Origin: Pristionchus mayeri
Taxonomy: Eukaryota > Nematoda > Chromadorea > Rhabditida > Neodiplogasteridae
DNA: 64,000 nucleotides
Assembly: GCA_036245805.1 (NCBI GenBank)
Contig: BTRK01000006.1
Coordinates: 54,429,257 to 54,493,256 of the forward strand
Direction of reading: 5' to 3'
Below are positions 1 to 10,865 of this stretch, piece by piece. The translations under genes were made by a program, and so were the position numbers. The notes under the pieces were generated by a model. It saw only the letters and a program-made list of their open reading frames with translations, did no database searches and was not told where the DNA came from. Within the stretch, counting starts at the first letter, position 1. Each line of letters begins with the position of its first letter.

Positions 1-30
1 CATAATCACCAAGTCAGAGGATCTAAACAG

Positions 31-105
31 GGTAGTGTAGTGGAGCGCCTACTGGTAACAATACAACAACTACAAAGTTCCTATTTCGAATCCCGCGGGG
101 GCTGT
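31..105 (+). repeat. tRNA-derived sequence, possible SINE head
   Basis: The stretch resembles a degenerate tRNA. An A-box-like segment (TAGTGTAGTGG) lies about 45 bases before a B-box-like segment (TTTCGAATCCC). No acceptor stem pairs, so it is not a working tRNA. It is probably a tRNA-related SINE fragment or chance similarity. Confidence 0.25.
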
Positions 106-244
106 GATTTGTTTACGTTTTGTCGGTTTACGTTTTGTCACCCCCCCCCCCCCCAAAAACATCAGTCGAGATCGCGTAGAGATCTGTAAAGTGTGAGCAG
201 TTGTATGACGTGAATATTATTCGAACTAGATATCCGCTGGAAAG

Positions 245-350
245 TGTTCGAAACACGATACCACGCTCTATTCATTCAATACACTCTCTGGACCGGTCGA
301 GCGGCGAGAGAGTGCATACAATTTAGTATGGTTTCGTCTACCGAACTCTA
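245..350. repeat. Hairpin element family A, copy 1
   Basis: Imperfect inverted repeat of about 105 bp. The left arm runs from GTTCGAAACACGATACC to a CACTCTCTGG stem. The loop GGACCGGTCGAGCGG is followed by the returning arm, which ends in GGTTTCGTCTACCGAACTCTA. It has the same plan as the better-preserved copy at 56,535-56,647, whose ends are TAGAGTTCGAGAAACGATA and its reverse complement. It is probably a MITE-like fold-back element with no coding capacity. Confidence 0.65.
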
Positions 351-1819
351 GTAAAAAACGGAATTGTTTTTGTGTAAGAGTAAACAACAACGGAACTAAT
401 CAATTTCCGAATCACATTTGGGTAAGAAAGGTGGGAAAAAGAAAACAGACGAATGATCATGCTGGTCACAAACGTTAACTTGCGTTCAAACTGCCCGCAA
501 ATGGAAACGCGATATGTGTTTTTACTTTTTTTTCAATTTTGTTATTTCGTGAAACTGAAACCACTGTTTTTTAAGAAGACTACTTGAATTTGTACAAAAA
601 AAAGAAAATACGACAATTGGATAATTATGTGAAAAAGAAAATATAGGTTCATGTCTACAAACTGTCAATTTTAAAAGCCATTAAAAAGTCAATTTTTTGA
701 AATTGCATAAAGATAAGTTGATAAAATAATATATAAGAGATGGGGGAGGAATAGGAAGGAAGATATAAAGAGAGATTGACTCGGCGTACGGAGCGAGGTC
801 AGAGATTAAAAGCGGAGATAATGAGAGAAGAGAGAGAGAGAGATCCAAATTTCTGGATTTTTGATGAACCCATTTTCGTGTTATGAACAAAATGTTATAT
901 TCAGATATGCAGCTGAATGCTGAATGGCTTATCCAATCGAGTTGGAAAATAAAAATCAGCCCATCATGATCTGCATCATCTAGAACCACAATTGTTCAAT
1001 ACAAAAGTAGTAACTGTGAGAATAGATTGCAATGGACAAATGTAGACAGAAATGTTTCTTATCTCTCATTCTAATCTTTGATTGTGATATGGAAATGGAC
1101 GATTTGGAAAATTTCGGGAATCCTCTTGCCGCGTATTTATCTCCGAAGCGGATCGCATCTGGGTCAGAAGGGTACGAAAGGGAAAATCGGCACATTGTGA
1201 TGCTTCAGCTATGTTAATTGCGAATCATGCTTAGCTGTTCTCGTCTCCAGTATTTGCGCATACGTTCTTGCGGTGTAATTGCACTATTCACGCCTCTGAT
1301 GAGAAAGTCGATGTGTGCATGTGCATGGCGAAATGAGTTCTAACAGATTTTGGCCAACCTGGGGAATGATTGGCTTGCGAAATGAATGCGAACATTCTTA
1401 TGAAAGTTCGCACTATTCGGAGAATACGTTGATTGTGATAAATAGATATCTGCCTTGTTCATAACTGTAAAACGGATGGATTTTTTTATTCAATTAATTT
1501 GGATACCACAAATCAAAAACTAAGACTTGAGTTTCAAAGCAAAATTCCCCTCCCAAGAGTTGCTATTTCCCATGGAATGTCTCTAAAGTTGGTGTGCACT
1601 TATCGTCGTTCCTTCTACCATTATCTTCGATAATAAATCGCTGACCTCTCACGGTACGCCAACTAATTCATCCACTTCGCTCTCCCTCAGTTTCTCCTAT
1701 CCAAATATTTTCATTCCTCTCACTCTCTCACTCTCTCTCTCTCTCTTAAGATCTCTCTCTCTCTTTTCTCTTTCTCTCTTTTAAAAAGCAGTAGTATCAG
1801 CAAAAAACGCGCCTGGTTG
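351..1819. other. Gene-free AT-rich region with a dispersed repeat
   Basis: No gene is recognisable. The piece at about 484-570 (CGCGATATGTGTTT and flanks) is homologous to 24,056-24,135, which lies directly between the big inverted repeat and the mariner. The piece at about 780-825 (CGGCGTACGGAGCGAGGTC, then AGAGATTAAAAGCGGAGATAATGA) is homologous to 26,850-26,895. The order is therefore the same in both places, and the second copy was interrupted by the mariner and the TTAA fold-back. Around 1,720-1,780 there is a CTCT simple repeat. Confidence 0.6.
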
Positions 1820-2327
1820 AATATTTTTCACATAGGGAGAGAGCTCTCTCACTCGCTACCTTGCGTTAGGGTCCATTTTGAATGCTTTAATGGCACCATA
1901 ACTCAATTCTGAATAGAGATTTCAAAATCGGAATTTCGAAAATGAGTTACGGTTTACGATTATCTTGAAACTGCGTTCTCAGGTTGACCTTGCTAGCTTT
2001 GCTGATAGTCCCGCTTTAGATGACAGTCATATATGAAATGCTGCGATTCAAATTTTATGAAATAACATAATAAAAAATCGAAATTATAATTTGCACCAAC
2101 GTGGTTAATGCCACAGCCCCAGCATCATAATTTGTCCGTTTAGGACTGAAGGCAAAGTTCAAGTTTGGAGCCTTTAACCTTGGCCAAGCTCCTCTTAACG
2201 ACTAAAGGCTCCAAAAACATTAATATCTCTACTCTCAACAGAGTTATGATTAGCTGGCGGAGTGCCATGGACGCTTGTTGGGCCAGGGAAGCGCGAATTC
2301 AAATATCTGGAAGTTTTGTCAAAAACT

Positions 2328-2392
2328 GGTGGGAATCGAACCCGTAACCTTCCGATTACATGACGGCTGCCCTACCACTGAGCTATCCTACC
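2328..2392 (-). repeat. tRNA-Thr(UGU)-like pseudogene, copy 1
   Basis: On the minus strand a D-arm (GCTCAGTGGTAGGGC) is followed by a possible anticodon loop CATGTAA, a variable loop and a T-loop GGGTTCGATTCCC. The spacing is that of a tRNA and the anticodon position reads TGT. The acceptor stem does not pair, position 33 is A rather than T, and the T-stem has mismatches. It is therefore a tRNA-derived pseudogene or the head of a SINE. Confidence 0.5.
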
Positions 2393-2918
2393 GATGTCTG
2401 ACCACCTCATAATATTTTTCACATAGGGAGAGAGCTCTCTCACTCGCTACCTTGCGTTAGGGTCCATTTTGAATGCTTTAATGGCACCATAACTCAATTC
2501 TGAATAGAGATTTCAAAATCGGAATTTCGAAAATGAGTTACGGTTTACGATTATCTTGAAACTGCGTTCTCAGGTTGACCTTGCTAGCTTTGCTGATAGT
2601 CCCGCTTTAGATGACAGTCATATATGAAATGCTGCGATTCAAATTTTATGAAATAACATAATAAAAAATCGAAATTATAATTTGCACCAACGTGGTTAAT
2701 GCCACAGCCCCAGCATCATAATTTGTCCGTTTAGGACTGAAGGCAAAGTTCAAGTTTGGAGCCTTTAACCTTGGCCAAGCTCCTCTTAACGACTAAAGGC
2801 TCCAAAAACATTAATATCTCTACTCTCAACAGAGTTATGATTAGCTGGCGGAGTGCCATGGACGCTTGTTGGGCCAGGGAAGCGCGAATTCAAATATCTG
2901 GAAGTTTTGTCAAAAACT

Positions 2919-2983
2919 GGTGGGAATCGAACCCGTAACCTTCCGATTACATGACGGCTGCCCTACCACTGAGCTATCCTACC
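2919..2983 (-). repeat. tRNA-Thr(UGU)-like pseudogene, copy 2
   Basis: Second copy of the tRNA-like segment, in the second 591-bp tandem unit. It has the same defects as the copy at 2,328-2,392: unpaired acceptor stem and no T33. Confidence 0.5.
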
Positions 2984-3190
2984 GATGTCTGACCACCTCA
3001 TAGCTCGCACTATGATGTTTGGAGGGTGGAACCTCAGTTCTATCTATGTGGCTACTTTTCCAAGAGTCCATATTTAATCTCTCTTTTGACGAAAATATGA
3101 TTCGGAGATTAATTTGGTAGCGCTACGGGTTATTCTTGCAGTCAAATATTTCCGTTGCTTAATACAGGTAAATAAACGAATCCACTTTAT

Positions 3191-3285
3191 TTGCATTGTA
3201 TGCTCTCTCTCTCTCTCTTCTGGCCGCTTGACCGGTTTAGAGAGTCTGGAGAATGAATAGAGCGCCGCATCGCTTCTCAAACGCA
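3191..3285. repeat. Hairpin element family A, copy 2 (degenerate)
   Basis: A CT-rich arm is followed by CCGCTTGACCGG, which is the family loop in reverse orientation, and then a GAGAGTCTGGAGAATGAAT arm ending in CGCATCGCTTCTCAAACGC. The left arm has degenerated to a CT simple repeat. Confidence 0.45.
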
Positions 3286-3319
3286 ATTGCTCTCCCATCC
3301 ATTGGACAACCTTATTATT

Positions 3320-4387
3320 TATATAACAGACTATCTGAGAAAATCAACATATTTCGTCAGCGACTTGGCACAGGCCGAAAATTCGAATTCCTTTTGACAT
3401 CACCAATCTGTCGGCCTCGATGAGGGGAACCGACGAGCATCGCTAGAATTTCGATCCGCATCCGCGCGGTGGTGTGCGCGGATTTTGAAAAATCGACTAC
3501 GGTAACTTCAAAATTTGCATATCGATCCCATTGATGCGGTAGGGGCGCTGCATTCCTTGACAAATTCTAAGACTTTACTCGGGGGCATTTTTTCGATCAG
3601 ATTTCATCTAAGGCCGGAAATCAATAATTTCACTTTCACTTTCATTTCCCCAGAAATTTTTCAAGAACTGCCGCAAATATAATTTGTGATCTAGCTTTTG
3701 CTCGAGCCGATACGCCTTTCTGTAGAAAGGCACGAATTAAAATTTTCTATAAGAAGGTCAAAATTAATTATGAATGCATTATGGTGTAATTTTTGGGTTT
3801 CTGTAAGCGAGTGCAAAAGTTGAACGAATTTTCCTAATTCGTGCAACGTAGTCTAAAATCGATTTCCAACCCATATCACACAAATTGGGAAAAGTCGTAA
3901 AACTTTTGCACTCGCTTAAAGTAACCCAAAAATTACACTATAATGCATTCATAATTCATTTTGACTTCTTTATCGAAAATTTTAATTCTCGCCGTCCTTT
4001 TGAAAGATGTATCTGCTCAAGCAAAAGCTATAACAAAAATAATATTTGCGGCAGTTCTTGAAAAATTTCTGGGAATTGAAAGTGAAAATGAAATTATTCC
4101 GGCGATGGATGAAATGTGATCGAAAAATTCCCCGGAGTAAAAAAGTCTTAGATTTTGTCAAGGAATGCGGTGCCCCTACCGTCGGAGTGATCGATATATA
4201 AATTTTGAAGTTACTGTAGTTCAATTTTCAAAATCCGCGTCCGCGACCGCGCGGATGCGTATCGAAATTCTGGCGAAGCTCGTCGGTTTCCCTCGTTGAG
4301 TACTATGTATTGGTGAAGTCAGAAGGAATATGAATTTTCGGCCTGTGCCAAGTCTATTTCGATTTTGTCAGATAGTGTGTTATATTG
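3320..4387. mobile_element. 1.07-kb fold-back (palindromic) element
   Basis: The two halves are diverged inverted copies. The outer ends are TATAACAGACTATCTGAG on the left and the complement of GATAGTGTGTTATA on the right. Further matches include GGCACAGGCCGAAAATTC near 3,368 with its complement near 4,333, GCGCGGATTTTGAAAA near 3,475 with its complement near 4,220, and AATTATGAATGCATTATGGT near 3,768 with its complement near 3,940. The centre is near 3,855. No transposase is present. Clear divergence between the arms shows that this is old DNA and not an assembly artefact. Confidence 0.8.
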
Positions 4388-5170
4388 TTTGCATCAGTGC
4401 AAAGAATTTCCATAAAATAAAACCGCTGAACTTTACAGATCTCTACGTGATCTCGACTGTAGATTTGCATCTGTTGCACTTCACAATTAGATGTGTGAGT
4501 TCTAATTTCTATCACTTGATTTATGGCGAGCAGCTTATGAAAAAAGGAATACCTCATGCAAGGCGCACCAAACTAAACAATAAGGCGTACGCAATACGTT
4601 ATATATGAATACACTAATATTGGAGAAAAAATATAAAAAATATACCAGTACAGTTGCAACAGTTTGATATGTTTTTATTGTGGTATAAATTTCAAAAACT
4701 TGTGGATAGGGTTTATCGAGGAAGCTGATCACCATGGTACACTTCATTTTGCACCAATTCAACCAGTGCAGCCGGGCTGCATGTCGGCGTTTTTTTCACA
4801 GATACGCCATATCTTCAAAAGTAGACAAGAAATTGACACGAAAATTTTATGTAACGGCTATTTTGTGACGCTGATTCTGAAAATTTAGAAATATTGAACG
4901 TTTTTTAAATGGGAGAAAAGTAAAAACGATGTTCCCGAATGCCAGGCGGCACTAGCTTTTTATACCACTAGATGCGCCGTGCTCGTGCGATCATTTTTCG
5001 TACACTATGTGTGGGGTTCTGAGGTGACTATTTTTTGCTACATGCCGTTTTCCAAAGTCATTTCGTTCCTCTCTGCCTTTCAACACCGCACAGCCACGCA
5101 TAATGAATGGCCAATCAAGTTTGACCAATTGATTTCTGTCCACGACAAAATATCGTCTCTCCCCTATATA
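4388..5170. other. Gene-free; dispersed repeat shared with 29,222-29,300
   Basis: No gene is seen. The part at about 4,710-4,790 (GAAGCTGATCACCATGG, ACTTCATTTTGCACCAA, GCAGCC...GGCTGCATG) is an inverted diverged copy of 29,222-29,300. Nothing else is recognised. Confidence 0.5.
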
Positions 5171-5171
5171 T

Positions 5172-5195
5172 GGCGACTAGCCGCCTAAAGGCGGC
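5172..5195. repeat. Minimal CTAG hairpin
   Basis: CTAGCCGCC-TAAA-GGCGGCTAG is a perfect stem of nine base pairs with a four-base loop. It has the same CTAGCCG start as the larger hairpin modules further right, but with a different stem sequence. It is preceded by a short CCCCTATATATGG stretch similar to the one in front of the module at 5,886. Confidence 0.6.
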
Positions 5196-5279
5196 TAGGA
5201 GGTGGCATGTGTTTTTGTCTCCCGGGTATGCTTGAAAACCTAAATTTTTTATGTCTCTAATTTCGCATTTCTAAGACCG

Positions 5280-5620
5280 ACCCTATCTCTAGGATCCCCC
5301 CTCTCTTATCTCTAGGACCCCCTCCTCTCCTATCTCTAGGACCCCTCTTCTCCTATCTCTGACTCCCCTCCTCTCCTATCTCTAGGACCCCCCTCCTATC
5401 CTATCTCTAGGACCCCCTCTTCTCTCCTATCTCTAGGACCCCTTCCTATAATATCTCTAGGACCCCATCCTCTCCTATCTCTAGGACCCCTAATATCATA
5501 TCACTAGGACCCCATCCTCTCCTATCTCTAGGACCCCCCCTCCTCTCCTATCTCTAGGACCCCCCTCCCCTCTCCTATCTCTTAGACCCCCTCATCTCCC
5601 TCTCTAGGATCTCCCCCCCC
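5280..5620. repeat. CT-rich minisatellite, ~24-bp unit
   Basis: About 14 imperfect units of the form CCTATCTCTAGGACCCCC plus CTCCTCT. Units vary by a few bases and by C-run length. It continues into irregular CT-rich DNA up to about 5,870. Confidence 0.85.
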
Positions 5621-5885
5621 ATCTCACTCTATCCCTCTCTCCCCTGTCTCCCCTCTTTCATCTTTCTCTCCTCCCCTCATCTCTTCCCCACACCGTTCGC
5701 CCTCCTCGAATGAATAAGAAATGATCGCTCTCTCCAATCTTCACACTCTCTAAAAATCAATTAGATTTCACTCCCCCCCTCTCCCTCTCTCCGGACAAAG
5801 GAGAGGTAATCCAATTAATTGTTCCTGATTCTGCCGGCCTGTGGCAGAACCCTGCAAGATATCGTTTCTCCCCTATATATATAGA

Positions 5886-5971
5886 CTAGCCGTCTTGCAG
5901 ACGGCACCGTCGCTTCGCGACGGGGGAGCTCGCGGCGTCATCGCGCTTCGCGCACCGACGCCGCTCGCTAG
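5886..5971. repeat. GC-rich multi-hairpin module M1
   Basis: Starts and ends with CTAG. Three stems follow one another: GCCGTC-TTGCA-GACGGC; CCGTCGC-TTC-GCGACGG; and a long stem starting GAGCTCGCGGCG that returns as CGCCGCTCGCTAG. CpG content is very high compared with the flanks. It is followed by GTTGCCACAATCGATTGTG and TTTAAAATCACAAAA, which follow most copies. Function unknown. Confidence 0.7.
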
Positions 5972-6019
5972 TTGCCACAATCGATTGTGCTTAAAATCAC
6001 AAAATGTTGATTCTACGAA

Positions 6020-8575
6020 ACACTACTCAGCATCCCGGCAACCGTCCCTTCTCCCGTGTGCGCATTCTCCTCTTCCATATATTCCCCAAACCTGAGCATC
6101 GATACCGTATCCCTTCGCATTCTTCGCACTATGCCAAAAACCTAGGGTTACTGTATCCCGGGTACCGTCCCCTCCCCCGTGTGCGCATTTCTCTCCGTAT
6201 GTTCCCCGAACCTGAGCATCGATACCGTATCCCTTCGCATTCTTGGCACTGTGCCAAAACCCAAGAGTTACTCAATCCCGAGTACCGTCCCCTCCCCCCG
6301 TGTGCGCAATCCCCTCCTATGTATCTTCCCCGAACCTGAGCATCGATACCATATCCCTTCATATTATTGGCACTGTGCCAACACCCTAGGATTACTGTAT
6401 CCCGGGTACCGTCTCGTGCCCCTTATGCGCACACCCCTCCTCCGTATGCTCCACGAACCGGAGTATCGATACCGTATCCCGTCGCATTCTTGGCACTGTG
6501 CCAACACCCTAGGATTACTGTATCCCGGGTATCGTCCTCTCCCCCCGTGTGCGCATTCCCCTCCTCCGTATGTTCCCCGAATATGAGCATCGATACCATA
6601 TCCCTTCATATTATTGGCACTGTGCCAACACCCTACGATTACTGTATCCCGGGTACTATCCCGTCCCCCGTATGGGCACACCCCTCCTCCGTATGCTCCA
6701 CGAACCGGAGTATCGATACCGTATCCCGTCGCATTCTTGGCACTGTGCCAACACCCTAGGATTACTGTATCCCGGGTTTCGTCCTCTCCCCCCGTGTGCG
6801 CATTCCCCTCCTCCGTATGTTCCCCGAACCTGAGCATCGATACCGTATCCCTTCGTGTTATTGGCACTGTGCCAACACCCTAGGATTACTGTATCCCGGG
6901 TATCGTCCTCTCCCCCCGTGTGCGCATTCCCCTCCTCCGTATGTTCCCCGAACCTGAGCATCGATACCGTATCCCTTCGCATTCTTGGCACTGTGCCAAA
7001 ACCCAAGAGTTACTCAATCCCGAGTACCGTCCCCTCCCCCCGTGTGCGCAATCCCCTCCTATGTATCTTCCCCGAACCTGAGCATCGATACCATATCCCT
7101 TCATATTATTGGCACTGTGCCAACACCCTAGGATTACTGTATCCCGGGTACCGTCTCGTGCCCCTTATGCGCACACCCCTCCTCCGTATGCTCCACGAAC
7201 CGGAGTATCGATACCGTATCCCGTCGCATTCTTGGCACTGTGCCAACACCCTAGGATTACTGTATCCCGGGTATCGTCCTCTCCCCCCGTGTGCGCATTC
7301 CCCTCCTCCGTATGTTCCCCGAACCTGAGCATCGATACCGTATCCCTTCGTGTTATTGGCACTGTGCCAACACCCTAGGATTACTGTATCCCGGGTACCG
7401 TCCTCTCCCCCCGTGTGCGCAGACCCCCTCCCCCGTATGCTCCCAGAACCGGAGTACCGATACCGTATCCCTTCGCATATTTGGCACTGTGCCAACACCC
7501 TAGGATTACTGTATCCCGGGTACCGTCCCCTCCCCGTGTGCGCAGACCCCCTCCCCCGTATGCTCCCCGAACCGGAGTACCGATACCGTATAACTTCGCA
7601 TACTTGGCACTGCGCCAACACCCTAGGATTACTGTATCCCGGGTACCGTCCCCTCCCCGTGTGCGCATTCCCTCCTCCGTATGTTCCCCGAACCTGAGCA
7701 TCGATACCGTATCCCTTCGTGTTATTGGCACTGTGCCAAAACCCAAGAGTTACTCAATCCCGAGTACCGTCCCCTCCCCCCGTGTGCGCAATCCCCTCCT
7801 ATGTATCTTCCCCGAACCTGAGCATCGATACCATATCCCTTCATATTATTGGCACTGTGCCAACACCCTAGGATTACTGTATCCCGGGTACCGTCTCGTG
7901 CCCCTTATGCGCACACCCCTCCTCCGTATGCTCCACGAACCGGAGTATCGATACCGTATCCCGTCGCATTCTTGGCACTGTGCCAACACCCTAGGATTAC
8001 TGTATCCCGGGTATCGTCCTCTCCCCCCGTGTGCGCATTCCCCTCCTCCGTATGTTCCCCGAACCTGAGCATCGATACCGTATCCCTTCGTGTTATTGGC
8101 ACTGTGCCAACACCCTAGGATTACTGTATCCCGGGTACCGTCCTCTCCCCCCGTGTGCGCAGACCCCCTCCCCCGTATGCTCCCAGAACCGGAGTACCGA
8201 TACCGTATCCCTTCGCATATTTGGCACTGTGCCAACACCCTAGGATTACTGTATCCCGGGTACCGTCCCCTCCCCGTGTGCGCAGACCCCCTCCCCCGTA
8301 TGCTCCCCGAACCGGAGTACCGATACCGTATAACTTCGCATACTTGGCACTGCGCCAACACCCTAGGATTACTGTATCCCGGGTACCGTCCCCTCCCCGT
8401 GTGCGCATTCCCTCCTCCGTATGTTCCCCGAACCTGAGCATCGATACCGTATCCCTTCGTGTTATTGGCACTGTGCCAACACCCTAGGATTACTGTATCC
8501 CGGGTACCGTCCCCTCCCCGTGTGCGCATTCCCTCCTCCGTATGTTTCTGGAAACGGAGTACCGATACCACAACT
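6020..8575. repeat. 123-bp satellite array with a 740-bp higher-order repeat
   Basis: About 20 head-to-tail units of 123-124 bp. Landmarks in each unit are TTGGCACTGTGCCAA, CCTAGGATTACTGTATCCC, GGGTACCGTC, a C-rich part with GTGTGCGCA, and GAGCATCGATACCGTATCCC. The TTGGCA landmark falls at 6,367, 6,490, 6,613, 6,737, 6,861, 6,985 and 7,109. Six consecutive unit variants form a higher-order repeat of about 740 bp: 7,109-7,848 is repeated from 7,849, and 6,367 onward is an older copy. The long open frames rich in Pro/Arg/Tyr arise only because the repeat lacks stops. Confidence 0.92.
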
Positions 8576-8800
8576 TATTGCCTTCCTTCTCTTCTTGGTA
8601 CGTTTCCAGGACGGAGTGGTTACTGTCAGCGATATTGCCTCCCTTCTCTTCTTGGCACGGTTCGAGATCGAGAGGGTTACCGTAAGCGATATTGCCTCCC
8701 TTCACTTCTTGGCACGGTTCCAGATCGATAGGGTTACTGTAAGCGATATTGCCTCCCTTCTCTTCTTGGCACGATTTCAAGATCAGAAGAGATACGGTAA
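8576..8800. repeat. ~60-bp satellite, GATATTGCCTCC type
   Basis: Four units of the form CTTCTTGGCACGGTTCCAG, ATCGATAGGG, TTACTGTAAGCGATATTGCC. The TTGGC part and the TACTGTA part keep an 11-12-base gap, as in the 123-bp array. Single or double units recur at 9,705-9,795, 13,930-14,025 and 15,885-15,985. Confidence 0.8.
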
Positions 8801-9301
8801 GTGGTATACCATCTTCTCTCTTAAGTTCGACTCTCGCTTCCTTCGAATTCATTCACTTTTTTCTCATCTCTTGGTACCATTAAGCCTGTGAACAACTTCA
8901 GTAGTTACCGTAACCCCAGGGTACCTGCGCGTATCCGTCCCCCCGCGTCCTTTCCTCTCTGGTATCGCTCCAAACCACGATACCTGAAACCTGCAGTGAT
9001 ACCCCCCCCCCAGACTCACCCACTCCTCCTCCGACCTCCTCCTCCGCGAGCTTGCTCGACGAATGAGTGGAAAATTCTCCTCCCTCCCTCTCTCATCCTC
9101 ATTGGAATTACTCTCCCTCATCTCCACACTCTCTCGGCCCTTGCACTTTCCCTCTCCCTCTCACTAATGAAATTCCACCCTCCCCTTCTCCCCCCACTCT
9201 CTCGCTAATCCAATTACCACACAATAGACTCGCAGATGATCCAATTACTGCTCCAGATTTTGTGACTGGAAAATATGGTTTCTCTCTATAGTATATTTGG
9301 A
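8801..9301. repeat. Cassette spacer (CT-rich, with GGTACCGTAACCCC block)
   Basis: The order found here recurs in each cassette: GAGTTCGACTCTCGC-like block, TTGGTACCATTAAGCCTGTG, a TTACCGTAACCCCAGGGTAC block, GGTATCGCTCCAAACC, a poly-C run, then CT-rich DNA ending in TCCAATTACCACACAATAGA and AATATGGTTTC just before the next hairpin module. Copies lie near 9,800-10,295, 14,020-14,528 and 15,985-16,497. No gene. Confidence 0.75.
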
Positions 9302-9404
9302 CTAGCCGTCTGCAAGACGGCTAGGTCTTGCAGATGGCACCGTCGCTTCGCGACGGGGTAGCTCGCGTCGTCGTCGCGCTGCGCGCGCCGACGCCGCTCG
9401 CTAG
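9302..9404. repeat. GC-rich multi-hairpin module M2
   Basis: The first stem is the closed form CTAGCCGTC-TGCAA-GACGGCTAG, followed by GTCTTGCAGATGGC and then the CCGTCGCTTCGCGACGG stem. The last long stem is slightly damaged (CTCGCGTCGTCG). It ends with CTAGGGGTCAC. Confidence 0.65.
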
Positions 9405-9469
9405 GGGTCACAATCGAATGTGTTTAAAATCACAACATGTTGATATTACGAAAAACTATTCAGCATCCC

Positions 9470-9800
9470 GGCTACCATCCCTCCCCGTGTGCGCACACCC
9501 CTCCCCCGTATGTTCCCCGAACCTGAGCTTCGATACCGTATCCCTTCATATTATTGGCACTGTGCCAACACCCTAGGATTACTGTATCCCGGATACCGCC
9601 CTCTCCCCCGTGTGCGCATTCCCTTCTCCGTGTTCCCTGAGTTCACTCCGATCCCCGAACCCTGAACGCGATATAGGCCCCTCCCCTTCCCCAACTCACT
9701 TCTTCTCCTTCTTGGCACGGTTCCAGATCGGATGGGTTACTGTAAGCGATATTGCCTCCATTCCCTTCTTGGCACGGTTTCAAGATTAGAAGGGGTAAGT
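9470..9800. repeat. Short 123-bp satellite tract plus ~60-bp repeat
   Basis: One complete and one partial 123-bp unit, with a single TTGGCACTGTGCCAA at 9,553. They pass into a block with GAACGCGATATAGGCCCC and then two ~60-bp units. This order is repeated at 13,740-14,020 and 15,720-15,990. Confidence 0.75.
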
Positions 9801-10297
9801 GGAATACCATCTTCTCGCTTGAGTTCGACTCTCGCTTCCTTCGAATTCATTCACTTTTTTCTCCTCTCTTTGTACCATGAAGCCTGTGAACAACTTCAGT
9901 AGGTACCGTAACCCCAGGGTACCTGCGCGTACTTCAGGGTACGTCCTCTCTGGTATCGATGCAAACCACGATACCTAAAACCTGCAGTGATGCCCACCCC
10001 CCCTCTCCCAGACTCACCCACTCCTCCTCCGACCTCCTCCTCCGCGCGCTCGCTCGACGAATGAGCGGAAAATTCTCCTCCCTCCCTCTCTCATCCTCAT
10101 TGGAATTACTCTCCCTCATCTCCACACTCTCTCGGCCCTTGCACTTTCCCTCTCCCTCTCACTAATGAAATTCCACCCTCTCCCTCCCCCGCACTCGCTC
10201 GCTAATCCAATTACCACACAATATACTCGCAGATAATCCAATTACGTCTCCAGATTTTGTGACCACAAATATGGTTTCGCGTCTAGGTATATTTGGA

Positions 10298-10383
10298 CTA
10301 GCCGTCTTGCAGACGGCACCGTCGCTTCGCGACGGGGTAGCTCGCGGCGTCGTCCCGCTGCGCGCGCCGACGCCGCTCGCTAG
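10298..10383. repeat. GC-rich multi-hairpin module M3
   Basis: Same three stems as M1, between CTAG and CTAG. The final loop region reads TCGTCCCGCTGCGCGCG. It is preceded by AATATGGTTTCGCGTCTAGG and followed by GTTGCCACATTAGATTGTG. Confidence 0.7.
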
Positions 10384-10434
10384 TTGCCACATTAGATTGT
10401 GTTTAAAATCACAAAATGTTTTTTCTACGAACGT

Positions 10435-10865
10435 GAGCATCGATACCGTATCCCGCGTATTCTTGGCACTGTGCCAACACCCTAGTGTTACTGTATCCCG
10501 GGTACCGTTCCCTCCCTCCATCGGCGCATTCCCCTCCTCCATATGTTCCCCGAAACCTGCGCATCGATACCGTATCCCGCGCATTCTTGGCACTGTGCCA
10601 ACATCCTAGTGTTACTGTATCCCGGGTACCATACCCTCCCCCGTGTCCAACATGGAGGGGTACGGTAGGCGGGTTCCGTCGTCTCCTCTTGGCAAGGTTC
10701 CAACTTACGAGTATTACGGTAGGCGAGGTCCGTACTCTCCCTCTAGGAACGGTTCCAACATGTAGGGGCGCGGTTGGCGGGTGTCGTCCTCTCCTCTTGG
10801 CATGGTTCCACCTTGTGAGGATTACGGTGGGCGGGCACATTACTCCCCCTCTTGGCGCGGCTCCA
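10435..10865. repeat. Two 123-bp units followed by ~57-bp repeats
   Basis: TTGGCACTGTGCCAA occurs at about 10,464 and 10,587. From 10,640 the tract changes into ~57-bp units: TTGGCAAGGTTCCAAC, 11 bases, TACGGTAGGCGAGGTCC, and so on. Again the dyad half-sites are five bases apart and the TACNGTA follows at a fixed distance. Confidence 0.75.

Larger units (their letters stand above)
1820..3001. repeat. Tandem duplication of a 591-bp unit (two copies)
   Basis: Copy 1 is 1,820-2,410 and copy 2 is 2,411-3,001. The offset is exactly 591 bp throughout, and I saw no differences on reading them side by side. Each copy carries a TTTGAATGCTTTAATGGCAC block, related to 27,040-27,060, and a tRNA-like segment on the minus strand. 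The near identity points to a recent duplication or an assembly duplication. Confidence 0.9.

Noticed and set aside
2328..2392. Functional tRNA-Thr gene
   Set aside because: The acceptor stem does not pair, the T-stem has mismatches and position 33 is not T; only the internal promoter boxes are preserved.
6020..8575. CRISPR array
   Set aside because: Repeat units are directly joined without unique spacers, and the host is a eukaryote.
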